Part shown: positions 9,985 to 21,565 of the stretch, piece by piece
How positions within the stretch are numbered: position 1 is the stretch's first letter
Layout: each line of letters opens with the position of its first letter
From: Henricia sp. BOLD:AAB3569
Taxonomy: Eukaryota; Echinodermata; Asteroidea; Spinulosida; Echinasteridae
NCBI GenBank assembly: GCA_037783545.1
Contig: JBBELK010000525.1
Coordinates: 248,001 to 312,000 of the forward strand
Length of the DNA stretch: 64,000 bases
Reading direction: 5' to 3'
Notes under the pieces: generated by a model
Database searches by the model: none
What the model was told of the DNA's origin: nothing
The model's input: the letters and a program-made list of their open reading frames with translations, nothing else
Translations under genes and position numbers: made by a program

Positions 9985-11860
9985 TTTCAAACCCGGAAGT
10001 ACCGGTAAGGGCAGGTGTTTTCCCGCTAGCGGCCGCCGGACCGCCACATGTTTGTATATGATTTATAGGCCTACCGGGTAGCAAGGTTCATGAAGTCAAA
10101 GACTCAAAGTTACATGCATCTTATGTAGATTGTTTTGAAAATAAAGTTTATGTAACTTAGACATAATAAAAATACCTTTGAAGGATGTGCATAATAGGCC
10201 TAAAGAAAAATCTCGAAAAATTTACGGAGAGTTGAAGACGTCGATGGCGAAGTCCGCAAGTCAACAAATTCACCGGTTTCTCCGACGGCAGCCGCACAGT
10301 GCACAGACTAGTGCACAAAACACTGTAAGTATGAAGGCACATGTACAAACTGTACAGTGCCTTCACCTGGGACGGCCTGACGCATGTGCTATGTACGATA
10401 ACAGTTGGCCCAGTCGCTCCATTACGCCCACGGCGATTGGCTAGTTTCAGTGCACGTGGTGACTTTTAAGCGCAAAAAGCCGGCCGGATACCTTGCGTTT
10501 CGTCCGTGATCCGATCACGATAGCGCTATAGCGCACGTTATGCAGTCGCATCACAAGGTGTACGGGTTTTGCGATGCGTTTCGATGGCGATGTGGTCACG
10601 ATTTTGTGTAGGCCTACGTGTCCGTCGGAACGCAATCGCGTCTGTGGAATCGCAACGGAGTCGGAACGCAAGGTGTACGCGGCCGACTTCAGAGTACATT
10701 TTTCAGCGATTTCGATCTTACTGCCCAAAATAAAATATATAGGCCCTATGCCACACGTTTTAAAGGTATTTGATTCCCTTTTTATTGTACTATCGTACAT
10801 GGCTTTTGTCATGCGTTCGGTCCCATCCGATTCCCGAATAGGCCTAAACTAAAACCACAAAGGACTCTTTAGTGTGTTCCAAACAAAATCAATATTACTC
10901 TGGCTTCCTTATTTTAAATATCCACCCAGGATACAATCAATAAAACTCGGTCTCGTCCACTTCACCTGTATTTTAGGTGTGGCAAAGCAATAACACCTCT
11001 ATTTGCTTTTACCCTTCACTAACAGTAACTGCCTTTACACCATGTTTTCTCTTTGACTAACACCACTTGGCTTGGTTACAAAAACCACACTTCAAATTTA
11101 CACCATTTGTTATTCCTTAGTCACGACACTTCGCTTTCTTTCCAAAGCTACACTTATTTACACTTACATATATACTATTGGTTTCTTCTCACTAACAAAA
11201 CGGTTAACGCCACTTAATTTCTTTATGGTGAACGTTCAACTAATAATCAGTTCATTTCTTTCACAAGTGTTCATTGCGCGTACAGTGGTTAAAAACAAAA
11301 GTCCAACCCTGGCCTTGATTGGTGTCGTTCGATGTCGGGGAAATGTAGGGATTGCCGCTCCTGATGACACGCGACTGGTTCCCTGTCCTTGAGTGTGGTA
11401 CTATCCCCTTGTCTTGTCGCTCCTAGTCACGACTGGTTCTTGTCGGGGTTGTTTCACTCCGAGAGTGTGTGTGTGCTGAAACCCCAGACGTTTGGGCTAT
11501 CTGAGAATTACACAGTAAAGGACCAATTTCTAAAATAGTAATTCAAATACAATTGCTGGGGAACCTTTCAAAACATTTCAAAATACTTACGTAAAATAAA
11601 AAGTAAATTACAACCATCGGATTGATATAAGTAACACATTAATGTTCACATGATTGAGAAAAGGAAATAAGTATAAACTTACGGTTTTGCAGCACTTTTC
11701 CCCGTCATCCGATCCAGCTCACCAGCGCGCCGCCATAGGAGCCTGAATGCCCCAACAAACTACCACTGGCCAACAACGATGTAAACTGCTGGAGGATACG
11801 CCTAGCAAAGCCTTGGCTAACAAGGTTGTGTTTCGCAGACAGAGTCTAAATACTCTGATG
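9985..11860. other. interior of the composite, no gene recognised
   Basis: A CpG-rich segment at about 10470-10700 repeats GGAACGCAA and AAGGTGTACG words. 10178-10323 is an open frame ending at a donor-like ACT|GTAAGT but without a recognisable domain. 11000-11500 is AT-rich with no coding signal and could be retroelement leader or LTR sequence. Confidence 0.4.
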
Positions 11861-12754
11861 CTATAGCTTGCACAAGGCAACAGCAGCAGCAGTGTTGATA
11901 ACAAGTGCCTCTGGTGAACTCTCAGAACAGAGTGTCATTCTACCCAAATCTTCGGGTGAACGCTCCTTCAAAAAGACTGATAATTCTACATTACAACCGT
12001 TAATGAATTGTTCTCTCAAAACCAAATTCTTCAAGTCTTCATAGGTCAACTCTATTCTAGCCAAATCTATCCATCTATCAAAGTCATTCTCTAAGCGAAC
12101 TGCGAACTGCATTGGACTTTCATCTTTATCCGGTTTAGCAGTTCGGAACTTAGTGCGAAACCCATCTTCAGTCAAATTATATTGCTTGAATAAGGCCGTC
12201 TTAAGTGTATCATAGTCATCAACAAGCTCTTTTGGTACTCTTGTGGACACGTACAAAGCTTTACCTGTGAGGAGTGCGCATAAGTTAATGGCCCATGTTT
12301 GAGCTGGCCATCCCTGACTGATTGCATAACGCTCAAATCTCTGCAAATACGAGTCTAGGTCATCCTTGCCATCTTGAAATACAGGCAGTTTAGGCATTCT
12401 GACCTTGGTTACGAGTCCCATAGGCTTGACTTCCTTAGCCGTTTTACCTTCAGCCTCACTAACCTGGAGTCGTAACTCTAACACTTCTACCTCTTGCTTT
12501 TTCAAAGCCCTAAGCTCTGCTCTCTCTTCCTTTGCCATCATTTCTCTCTCTCTCATGAACTCAACCAACTCTTTGCCCTCCAAACCAATCTCTTTACCAA
12601 CCTCGACCCACTTCTCCATGATCACTTCCTGCACTTGACAACCAACTTCTGCAAGCAACACAGTGAGAAACACAACCACCAGTGCAGTAAGTAACACGCT
12701 AGGCAGCGGACGCAGCAAGGGCGATGCTGGTGAACTGGTTCCTGATGACGGCAT
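11861..12754 (-). CDS. gag: retrotransposon Gag-like protein (Ty3/gypsy, SCAN-related type)
   Basis: An open frame of about 297 codons if it starts at the methionine at 12754 (MPSSGTSS); an in-frame upstream methionine at 12814 gives 317. A charged helical stretch (EKWVEVGKEIGLEGKELVEF, MAKEERAELRALKK) is followed by a capsid-like domain with LPVFQDGKDDLDSYLQRFER, LTGKALYVS and DYDTLKTALFKQYNLTEDGF. This resembles the Gag of Gmr1-like gypsy elements, the family thought to have given rise to the vertebrate SCAN domain. No zinc knuckle is visible before the stop. It would assemble the retroelement particle if functional. A primer-binding site lies just upstream at 12875-12892. Confidence 0.8.
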   Translation of the reverse strand: MPSSGTSSPASPLLRPLPSVLLTALVVVFLTVLLAEVGCQVQEVIMEKWVEVGKEIGLEGKELVEFMREREMMAKEERAELRALKKQEVEVLELRLQVSEAEGKTAKEVKPMGLVTKVRMPKLPVFQDGKDDLDSYLQRFERYAISQGWPAQTWAINLCALLTGKALYVSTRVPKELVDDYDTLKTALFKQYNLTEDGFRTKFRTAKPDKDESPMQFAVRLENDFDRWIDLARIELTYEDLKNLVLREQFINGCNVELSVFLKERSPEDLGRMTLCSESSPEALVINTAAAVALCKL

Positions 12755-12874
12755 GAATCTGTACTGATAAATAATCTCAAACAGAAAAATTAATAAGCTC
12801 CCCCCGTGCCTCAAATATTATACAATGTATTTATCTAGGCTGACAACAGGGTTTTTTTTTTCCTTGCGAGAGGT

Positions 12875-12892
12875 CTCCCGCACAAGCCCCCA
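12875..12892 (-). promoter_or_regulatory. tRNA-Pro-like primer-binding site
   Basis: Read on the minus strand, TGGGGGCTTGTGCGGGAG matches the tRNA-Pro primer-binding sequence used by many retroelements at 15 of 18 positions. It lies about 120 bp upstream of the Gag start, the expected side and spacing. Upstream of it, where the end of an LTR is expected, there is integrase-coding sequence instead, so the element is rearranged. Confidence 0.6.
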
Positions 12893-12893
12893 T

Positions 12894-13046
12894 AAATGTC
12901 ACGAAGTGGTACAGCTTCAGGGTATCGGGTGGCGTAGTCAACAACTGTTAATACGAACCTATTACCCCTATCCGTAGCTGGATGGATTGGACCAACAATG
13001 TCCACAGCGATCCGCTGGAACGGTGCATCTATCAGTGGCATTCTTC
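12894..13046 (-). repeat. left arm of a 153 bp perfect inverted repeat in integrase
   Basis: Runs from AAATGTCACGAAGTGG to CATTCTTC and is the exact reverse complement of 13994-14146. It covers the first integrase catalytic aspartate region. Confidence 0.85.
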
Positions 13047-13990
13047 CAAGTGGTAGTTTAGAAACTTTTCCTTTCGGACAAGTGCGTTGGCAGATGTCAC
13101 ATGACTTGACAAAACGCCGTATGGAAGCATGGATACCTGGCCAAAAGAAGTTGGTAGTTACCCTGTCGCAAGTCTTCTGCGTTCCAAGGTGCCCTCCAAA
13201 GAGAGACTCGTGTGCTAGTTTCAGGACCTGGACCCTGTATGTTGTAGGTACCACTACCTGCAAAAATACATTATTATTGTCAACAGCCGGTGACTGAAAC
13301 TGGCGGTACAAAATACCCTTTCGGATTAGGAACTGGGTTGAATGGCCATTTTGACCAATTTTCACTTCACTATCCTTAGCCAATTCTCTACATCGATGCA
13401 ATGTGGGGTCAGACTCCTGTGCAATTTTAAGGTCCTCTGCAGTGATATCATCTGAAATGCAGCTTGGAACTTTCAAAGACTTCACAGGTTTTTTCTCCGC
13501 AGCCCTTTGAGCTCTCGTCTGAACAGCTAACACAAGGTCAGAACTAGTACACTGTTCAGGGTGCCAATTTGGGTCAGGATCGTTAGGATCCCGAATTCCC
13601 GGAACATTACCTAAAATAACATCATACACAGGCTGTTTCATACAGATGGCCTCAACTTCGCCACGATAGAAGGGAGTGTCAATACAGATCTTTGCTACCG
13701 GAGATTTCCTAATTGTTCCATCTATCAACACACATGCTCTTTGCTCACCTGTGAATTGGTTGTCCGAAACTAGGCTCTGTCGTACGACGACGCCACTGCA
13801 ACCACTGTCCCTTAGCACGGATACTGGCTGTATACCGACTCGCCCTTCTTTCACTGGCATACCAGTGTGATGCTCTCGGCAGACCGCACTCATGATGGGA
13901 AGTTGGTGTCCACATTTTAGGGTGACGTGGTCATCTTCCCTACAACAATTACTTAGAGAGGGGAGAGCATGTGAAACCATAGATGGAACA
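12894..13990 (-). pseudogene. pol: retrotransposon protease-integrase fragment (Ty3/gypsy)
   Basis: The minus-strand frame encodes an aspartic protease segment with the active-site motif LRDSGCSGVVV. A linker follows, then an integrase zinc-binding region (HESLFGGHLGTQKT with CDICQRTC). The start of the integrase catalytic core has VDIVGPIHPATDRGN and DYATRYPEAVPL. Only about 150 residues separate protease from integrase, with no reverse transcriptase between them, as in Gmr1-like elements where integrase precedes reverse transcriptase. The frame ends soon after VPLRD at a rearrangement junction, losing the rest of the core. Its upstream end reads into an antisense copy of its own integrase, so the first ~26 codons of the open frame are artefactual. 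Confidence 0.8.
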
Positions 13991-13993
13991 ATA

Positions 13994-14146
13994 GAAGAAT
14001 GCCACTGATAGATGCACCGTTCCAGCGGATCGCTGTGGACATTGTTGGTCCAATCCATCCAGCTACGGATAGGGGTAATAGGTTCGTATTAACAGTTGTT
14101 GACTACGCCACCCGATACCCTGAAGCTGTACCACTTCGTGACATTT
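13994..14146 (+). repeat. right arm of the 153 bp inverted repeat (integrase fragment on + strand)
   Basis: Starts GAAGAATGCCACTGATAG and ends CTTCGTGACATTT. On the + strand it encodes the same VDIVGPIHP...YPEAVPLRD segment as the minus strand at 12894-13046. Beyond the arm the frame continues briefly (ISIPRK) and stops. This indicates a second, inverted retroelement fragment. Confidence 0.85.
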
Positions 14147-15250
14147 CGATCCCACGAAAGAGTGCGCAGCTTGCCTAACTGTACAACCAAATATTCAATC
14201 ACCATCGCACGCACCCTGACCATCTTGACACGACTGCCGCTTGTGTTATTGTCGCCTTTCAAGTTGCCGAATGCCGATATGGTAAGCTCGGCCCCCGAAG
14301 GCACTCATTGGCTGCTTCACGCAGACCATGCACAGACCGACAACCAATAGGGAAGCTTTTTACAAACAACCCGTAATAACACCTCCAATAATTTGCGGTA
14401 ATTTAGCGCTCGCTGTCATGCATGCAGCTGGGCTTGAAAGGGCGCCCTCATTTGATGACGAAAGTTGGGCTTTTGTTATGGGACATGTTCAGTGAAAAAG
14501 CTGTTTCCTGCTTACCTTTTGGGCGTGTTTTATGCAGATACATGTACCCGTCCTCAGTCGGTTTCTGTCTGTATGACCATGGTATGACGAAGAAATGCTG
14601 TAAACCAGCGTCCAAAACAAATTTGCGTCCGCAATTCATTCTCTCGGTCTTTGCTGGGCTGCACTCCCGGCGACCAAACTGCCCAGGCGACGAGTTCTGT
14701 CCCATTTTCCCGAAAATATTCTACATTGCCTATTTATCAATTCCATGGTTTTTGGGCAAACATTCTAAAAATGCAGGCAAACTTTCTCAAAATGCAGCCA
14801 AACTAATTGCAAGATTTCCGATCACACGACCGGTTGCAAAGTTTGATGCACGATCAGCAGCAGAGTTTGAGAGAATTTGAGAGTCTATAGACTGAGTAGG
14901 CTTATCAAAAATAATCACACGCACACCAAATAAACTAGGCCAAAGCTTCTTTTAATGTATCATCACATTGTATTACATTGAGCTGCCAGCAGCGGCACAT
15001 CACAGAAACCACCACAGAGCACAGACAATGTAATACAATACTCCCCAAGTATCAATGGGCAGTGAATTCCCTCAAAGGGGAGCCGTTAATGTCGGCACTT
15101 CTAGAATAAGTGGACACAAAAGACGCATCCACGATCTTTTCTTGTTCTTCTTTCGTGGTTTTTGCTTTCGGAAACCATCCTTTTCATACGTTTTCAAACG
15201 TTTTCAAAGCTTTTCATACTCTCCTGGAATAAAACAAAAAGGTTGTTATA
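14147..15250. other. interior of the composite, no gene recognised
   Basis: A 152-codon open frame at 14422-14880 has no recognisable domain. No LTR pair could be matched. Confidence 0.4.
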
Positions 15251-15394
15251 TATTTTTTTAAATATGATACGCAGTGATCATCAACAAAAAAATCAATCGT
15301 CAGCAGACAAGGCGCACCGAAAGATAAGACGCACCGACGTTTTGGGGGTCTAAAAAGTCAGATAAGACGCGTCTTATCCGCAGGAAAATACGGT

Positions 15395-16092
15395 ACCACC
15401 TCTAAAACTGAGCATTTCTTCATCGTCTTCTCTTCAGGATTCTTCAGACTTACGAGCTACAGTGCTTCGGGCACTTGGTTTCAATACAAGAAAGAATTAT
15501 TTAATAATTGCTCATAATTTGTAAAAATTTGCCATTTCACTTTAACGGCTACTGACTGTAGGCAAAAATCCTGATTTGTTTTTTTTTCTCCTTGGATCCT
15601 TCACTTTTTTTGTTATACCGAAACGTTTTCTTTTGAAAAGCATTAACCATGATGTCAGGGGTGTGTAAATGTGCATTGTACATTTGTATATAAAATCAAG
15701 GACGGTGAATACGTTCGCTTCCACAAAATGGTGACAATATGCCTTTGACTGTCACAAACCTGTAGGTTTTCCTTGACTAAATTGTACAGAAATGTTTTAA
15801 ATGAAAATGGGGAAAAGGGTGCAATTCAGAATGGAATGCTTTTGTTGTTACATGTTGTCATCGATTTCTAAAAGATACACAACAAGTGGAGGGATATGCC
15901 TACACTTTCCACTGTACATTTGTAAATAGTGTGATTTGTGTTGATTGGTTTGTTTCTCATTTCAATAGATCTAAATATTGTACACGTGTGTATGTAACGG
16001 GGGAATCCACTCATAGATACAGTATTATTTTATCACCATAGAGAACAGCGCACATCCTTGTCTAAAATAAAGATCTCTAGAGGCAATTCCAC
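15395..16092. other. intron sequence, nothing recognised
   Basis: AT-rich with no supported feature. Confidence 0.45.
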
Positions 16093-16571
16093 CGTTATTA
16101 ACATTACATATTTAGCAATTTATTGGAGTTCTATCTTCTGTTACGTATATCATTACGCAAGCCTGTCAGTTCTCCATTTATGTACCATCAATAAATCTCA
16201 CCAACATCTACTGGACAGTAATTTATAACTAAAATCATTTAGCCCCATTTTGTGATCTGTAATAAAGATTTTAATCTTGGTTAGTAACGTTACAAAAAAA
16301 GGACATGGGGAAAAAAATGCATGTCTTAAAACAAAAAAAAGTTTCCTCAAGTGGGACACAACTGAAACAAACCAGTATATTCCTTTCATTGCTTGTTTAC
16401 TGGCGTGTGGTTTTGTAAATGCCAAGTCGCACCTTCTCTCACCAGTTTCAAGAACTATTAAAAAATCATGGTTAGCCGTCCCATGCCTACAAAATTTATG
16501 ACATTTCCCACATGAAAATAAATTTGTAGTACATGTACATTTTCCACAACAATTCATCACCAAACACATTT
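16093..16571 (+). repeat. dispersed repeat X, copy 1
   Basis: Shares long stretches in order with 52822-53292. Examples are ACATATTTAGCAATTTA, CATCTACTGGACAGTAAT, TTTAATCTTGG, ACAAAATTTATGACATTTCC and TCCACAACAATTCA. The nature of the repeat is unknown and no coding signal is visible. Confidence 0.75.
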
Positions 16572-18197
16572 TTGCAGGATCTTGTTTCATATGCTATCAT
16601 TTAAAGGTTTAGTGAAATGAAAATTATCTGTCGGTTGGTTTTATACACTAATCAAAAGATCAAACTGGTGTAGACAAAAGGGAAAACTCAAATTTGTTAT
16701 TACTTTATTAAAAAAGTGAACTTTTCTCTACTTAAAAATTGTCTTGATAGTCGAGGGCGCTGTTTATCACTGGCCATAGAGGGAACCCACAGTTGAAAAA
16801 CAAAGAAAGAACATTTCAAACTGAAACAGTAGCCAACTGATCCATTTTTGACTCAAACAAACTTGTTGGGATTGTTGCAAATGACATACTAAACAAACTA
16901 AGTGAATCATTACAGTTCATGATACCAAGAAGTCACCGAAAATGACACCAACTTTTGTACACGAAGTTTATGGATGATTCCTCTGTTGTCCTGAGATGAC
17001 ATCACCGCTTTGCTCATGAATATGGAAATTCTCATTAGCATAAACATAGAAAACTTGCAATTACACCAAAACGCATCTATTAAATTCTCTGAAATTGATT
17101 AAATGTGTAAAAAACATCCTCTACTATTATTTTATGTCATAAAAATCCTATTTCATACGTCCTTTAAAGTCAATTTATAAGCAAATATATAATTGCAAAT
17201 TTTGTGGAAATGTCCACCTGATCATCACGGAATTGCCTCTATGAAGGATCAGCATCGCAATTCAAATTGATGCAATTCAAACTTGTGTTCAAGTTATTGG
17301 TCGACCTTCCAGTAACGGAGGGACGTTTTGCATGGAATTGACCAATTTCACAAACAAATTGCTGCTTTTTTACTTGCACCTATGTAATTTCAATATTTCA
17401 TCTTCTGTATGAAAGCACTTTGGCGGATCCGTCATTCACACCTCAGAAAATCGTTGCAACTACCATAACAAACCACACTCATAACCCACCCTCTGGCATC
17501 AGGTGGTTTCCTAATACCTCATCAGTTTTGAACCACTCCTTCAAAAGAAAATTAAATCCACCTTGAAGGCCCAAATCAGCAGTTGTACATGTATTGTTTG
17601 TTATATATCAAGATTAACCTCTAAAATAAACAGAAAACCAAACCGCAATTTCCCACAGGCATTATGGGTGTGATTCGTGGCCTTTGGTTGCCTGGCCAAA
17701 AGAGGATTTATTAAAGTGCATGAGGTCTGTGGAAACTAAAAATATATAAATAAGACTAGTGAATACATGTACCAGCTATAGATCTAGATTTCCATTGACA
17801 TTATCAAATTTGAGCAGAAATTGGAATGGACTTCGCATACCTAGCTAGGTCTCACCTTTTCAACACAAAATATGACTTAATAAATAAATATAAATAAACA
17901 TGTATACATGTACACAGAACTTTGTAGTCAGAAGTTCACATACAACTGTGTAACAGTCTTTACTAAAGTCGTGATTTTGTGGAATTCCTCACGTGCTTGT
18001 AGCTTGCACACCTTGCAATGGTTCGGGTAGTCGTGTTTACCATTTTGGGTGATGATGGTAGTGGTGTGTATATGTATGTGAACTTCTGACTTCACTGTAC
18101 ATGGTGTAAAATGCTATGGTAAAAACTTAAACTACATGTAGCATTTGGAAGTTTTCGAAGTGCATTGGGTACATGTACAAATGTATATACAGTAACA
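16572..18197. other. intron sequence, nothing recognised
   Basis: AT-rich with no exon-like segment and no repeat partner identified. Confidence 0.4.
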
Positions 18198-18875
18198 TAG
18201 TCTCGTACCCCGACCTGCTGGGGATGCTCGCCCATCAGGTCTGGGTATTCGTGGTGAAAGCTCATCGCTTAAAGGTTGAACCATGGAGCTATGAAAGGTT
18301 CAATGTTGAACGTCATTACCCATTCGTCATTTAGTACTGCACTGCTATTGGTCATGTGATCAAATCAGCATGCTGCCATAGCAACAGAATGAGCCTTGGT
18401 ACATGTAGTAGTCGGGTGCCAAAAGATCATGCGATATGACGTGACACGGCGCTACATATACAGCTATTATAGACTCCGTCAGTGTTTCAAATGCGGTAAC
18501 TGTTCCCAACTGTTGTGATTGAAATTGACCGATATTGGGAGGGAATTCTTCGTGTTTGACGAGGGACAACGTCATAAAGAAGTGCCAGCTACTAAATAGG
18601 TACCTGTAATGTACATTTGTAATGTGGGCGAAGAAGGTACGTGTCATGTTTGTTGTAAAGACCATTTGGTGTGTGTTATGGTACTGATTTGTGTGCACGC
18701 AGCCTTCTGAGCTTTACCCGTGATGCTTACATGTATGTATGATAATGAGCCAAAAGCTTCGCAGGGATCCTGCACCGAAATTCGTTGCGGGCCTCAACCA
18801 ATTAGCGATGAGCTGTCATCGTGATTTCCCAGACCTGATTGGTGAGCATCCCCAGCAGGTCTGGGTACGAGACTA
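18198..18875. mobile_element. inverted-repeat element, TAGTCTCGTACCC ends
   Basis: The left end has TAGTCTCGTACCCCGACCTG and GCTGGGGATGCTC. The right end mirrors it with GAGCATCCCCAGCAGGTC and TGGGTACGAGACTA, about 32 bp with one or two mismatches. TA at each edge is compatible with a TA target duplication. A further inner inverted segment (GCTCATCGCT and AGCGATGAGC) extends the fold. No transposase is visible. Confidence 0.85.
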
Positions 18876-19330
18876 ACGGTAACACTGAATGGTCTTAAAC
18901 ATTATGACTATTGAGCTACCGTATAACATTAAGTATCCAGGCATTTTCCGAAATGGGCATCTAAATTCATGGAGCGTTGATTTTACTAAATTATAAAACA
19001 ACTAATTATCTTAGTTGACAATGTTGTTTCTTCAAACATTTCCATTGTACAAATGTACATACCGTAGGTCACAACATCCGCAAATATTTAAGTCCGTTTG
19101 AAGAAGACAAGAGCAAACACTGACGAATGTGAGATGTTTGAACAGGGAGATAACATTTTCTGACCAAATAAAATATTCGTTAACAGTCAATATGACTCCA
19201 TAAATACATTAAGTTGCATCTGATATTGATAAGCCCATGTGATCCAGTCTCTCTGAAATCAAATTGTACATACATTGTATGTAGGTCGATCCATTGAATT
19301 TGGATGCTGTCAATGTCTCGCTAACCAGAG
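18876..19330. other. intron sequence, nothing recognised
   Basis: No supported feature. Confidence 0.4.
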
Positions 19331-19800
19331 CATACAGTACATGTATCACTCCTGACATCCCATGTATTACATTTTTTGTGTAGGCCTAAGTAAAAATAGA
19401 GTGCGTGTACATGTACATGTAGCAAACTCAGGCAGATGTCAGAAATAACTGTTACATGTACTGTCCATATTTTCAGAACATCATGAAAGTAACCTAAAAC
19501 TGTCCACGAGTATAAAGTTTGCACTCTTAATAGCATGAAATTCAATCTACCCAAGAGGTATATATATACATTACTCTGTTGGTATTATTGATACATGTAC
19601 ATCACAAAATTCTGTTTCTTTTTCTAAATTGATGTAAATAGAAATTGAGCAGTACCTACATGTACTCCCCCAGACACAGCTGTCTAAAATAAGGTACAAT
19701 GTCAGAAAGTAACTTAAAACTATCCACGTGGCGAATATTTGCACTCTTAATAGCATGTAATCTAATCTACTCCTTGGGTACATGTACATTCCACATTACT
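19331..19800 (+). repeat. two diverged tandem copies of a ~220 bp unit
   Basis: AGTAACCTAAAACTGTCCAC with TTGCACTCTTAATAGCATG recurs about 221 bp later as AGTAACTTAAAACTATCCAC with TTGCACTCTTAATAGCATG. Flanking blocks correspond loosely. Confidence 0.6.
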
Positions 19801-20440
19801 CTTTTTTCTTGTTTTACTGGTACAACAGTACATATTACAACTCCTGCATCCCTGCCCTTCCTGCAAATATTTTAACAGAGAAGAGGGTGCATGTGTGAGG
19901 CAAAAGTGATTTATTGTGCTGTGCCCGTTTGTGCTCTCTGAGAGGGTAAAGCACATGGCTTGCTTTTTTGACAGGAAGTCTATAGGACAGGTGCCCGCCA
20001 GCCGTGATTTATTTGCATATTAATATCTGATTTATTGGCTCAGAGTTAGCAAACATACAAGTGCAATAATTTGTGTCAACTTTTGGTGGAAGTACAACCT
20101 CTGAGGTCTTGCTGACCCAATTTTAAATTTTTCTGTGTGTAAAATTTCCAATTTGTTAAATATGTGATTGAACTGACTAAATGCCTTATTTCAAGAGCAT
20201 GAGTATGGAGTACACTATGCTGTACATTGTGCGTTTGTAAAACCCATCAAATCGTGGACCGTAGAAGGAAGAGAACAAAAGAGGGACAATACATGTAGGT
20301 CCACGATTCACTCCAGGTCCACGATTCAAAGAAGTTAAGTAAAGTTTTTGTTCCTGTTCTTAACAATTTTCCCAATTATGTAATTTCTCTTTAACGATTT
20401 AATTATATTAAATTTTGTTATTTTCAATACTTTAATGCAG
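19801..20440. other. intron sequence before exon 20441
   Basis: A short inverted word around TCCACGATTC (20254-20330) is visible. Otherwise it is ordinary intron ending in a pyrimidine tract. Confidence 0.45.
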
Positions 20441-20586
20441 GAATGCGTCCTCTACATTATGCAGCCTGGCAGGGCAAGGTGCAACCAGTCAATCTGCTGG
20501 TCAAGTTTGGCTCTGCTCCTAATGAGGGCTCCCAAGATGGTGAAACACCCCTGCATCTGGCCTCCCAGTATGGCAGTCATTTGGTG
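20441..20586 (+). CDS. caskin: caskin-like exon: ankyrin repeats 3-4
   Basis: Coding exon after the acceptor TTTAATGCAG and before the donor GTG|GTGAGT. Its first two bases complete the glycine codon split from exon 8528-8628, giving the junction [15 protein letters not shown]. This exon therefore opens with an almost textbook ankyrin repeat. A second repeat starts at [16 protein letters not shown], and the exon ends in phase 0. The similarity to the corresponding segment of caskins ([12 protein letters not shown]) is the strongest family-specific signature in the window. The 11.8 kb intron before it contains a 5.5 kb transposon composite. Confidence 0.9.
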
Positions 20587-20650
20587 GTGAGTAGATGGCT
20601 AGTGTGTCACTCCTCCCGCTCCTCCTGCTCCCCCTCCCCCCCAACCCGAA

Positions 20651-20906
20651 TGTGTCGTAACTGGGACGGACACTCGTGTTACATTTTAGGCTGTCCCGGT
20701 TACGAGCGTATATTGGAAATTTGTACACAGGGATTTTAGAAAGGCATGTTGTCACACTACATGTATTTGTAACCCTTTTTGGGCCTAAGTTATCTCTTCA
20801 GAACAACTGAAACTTATTTCTTTAATTTTGATACCAGACAAAGAGTATTTTCTGGAAAATATGGTCCGTGTTGCCAAAATGCCCCCTTTACCGTGGAAAG
20901 ACTCGT
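20651..20906 (+). mobile_element. palindromic family A element, right half only (copy 2)
   Basis: Begins at the central loop (GTAACTGGGACGGACACT) and continues through CCCGGTTACGAGCGTATATT to the terminal AATGCCCCCTTTACCGTGG. The left arm is missing. It lies only about 65 bp after the donor of exon 20441-20586. Confidence 0.8.
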
Positions 20907-21565
20907 GTACTAAAATTATTCTGATTTCGTCACAAGTACGTGTGGATCAGGTTGTACCACCTTTCATTCAATCGATTTCCAGCGAAACCTCTGACTCATA
21001 GTTTGGCACAAGGCAAAATGCCATAAGTTTACCATTTAATAAGAAATCGCAACAGGTGTAAGATTTACAAGGCATGAATGACCCAATTCAATTTAAAAAC
21101 CCAAGTGGGGATTGTGCTTGAAAGTTATATTTATCGTTTTGGGTTTACCTCCTGTAGCCAGACAGTGAGAATTTGTTAATACGCCACCTGTTGGGCTGTC
21201 TTGTGTCATGACCTCCAAAAGTCTTGGAGGGGTCAAAAAAGAAATACCTCAGTTTCAGCACATTGTACATGCCTGCACCCTTATGAAAACTCTGAACCCA
21301 CTGTGTGGCAGGTGTAACCAAAATCCAAAGAAAAGAAAAACAATACATTTATAATTTAGTACAGAAACAATTTCATTTTCAAATTCTACTGGTTGAACTT
21401 GGACCATTGCTTTCAGTTTGATCAAGTACCTTGGGTTTTTAGTAAATACATTTTATGGCTTTGGGCTTGGCATTGCAAAAGTGATGATACACTGTACATG
21501 TATGTAATTGTTGTTCTATTGTTTTGCCATAGTTTACATACTCAGGTTTCATAACGAAAACCTGA
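20907..21565. other. intron sequence, nothing recognised
   Basis: No repeat or exon signal identified. Confidence 0.45.

Larger units (their letters stand above)
9875..15394. mobile_element. 5.5 kb inverted-repeat composite enclosing a retroelement
   Basis: The left end ACCGTATTTTCCTGCGGATA (continuing AGACGC) and the right end, GCGTCTTATCCGCAGG followed by AAAATACGGTA, are exact inverted copies over about 27 bp, each next to TA. Subterminal blocks with CGTCAGCAGACAAGGCGCAC occur near both ends in direct orientation. The interior contains a scrambled Ty3/gypsy element (11861-14146) and no recognised transposase. It could be one large DNA transposon with a retroelement inside, or two short elements that happen to flank it; shared boundaries favour the first. 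Confidence 0.65.

Noticed and set aside
14422-14880. 152-codon open frame
   Set aside because: No recognisable domain; it lies inside the transposon composite, and composition does not suggest selection for coding.
20443-20739. 98-codon reading of the ankyrin exon extending past 20586
   Set aside because: Similarity to ankyrin repeats stops at the GTGAGT donor; the rest is intron and family A repeat.
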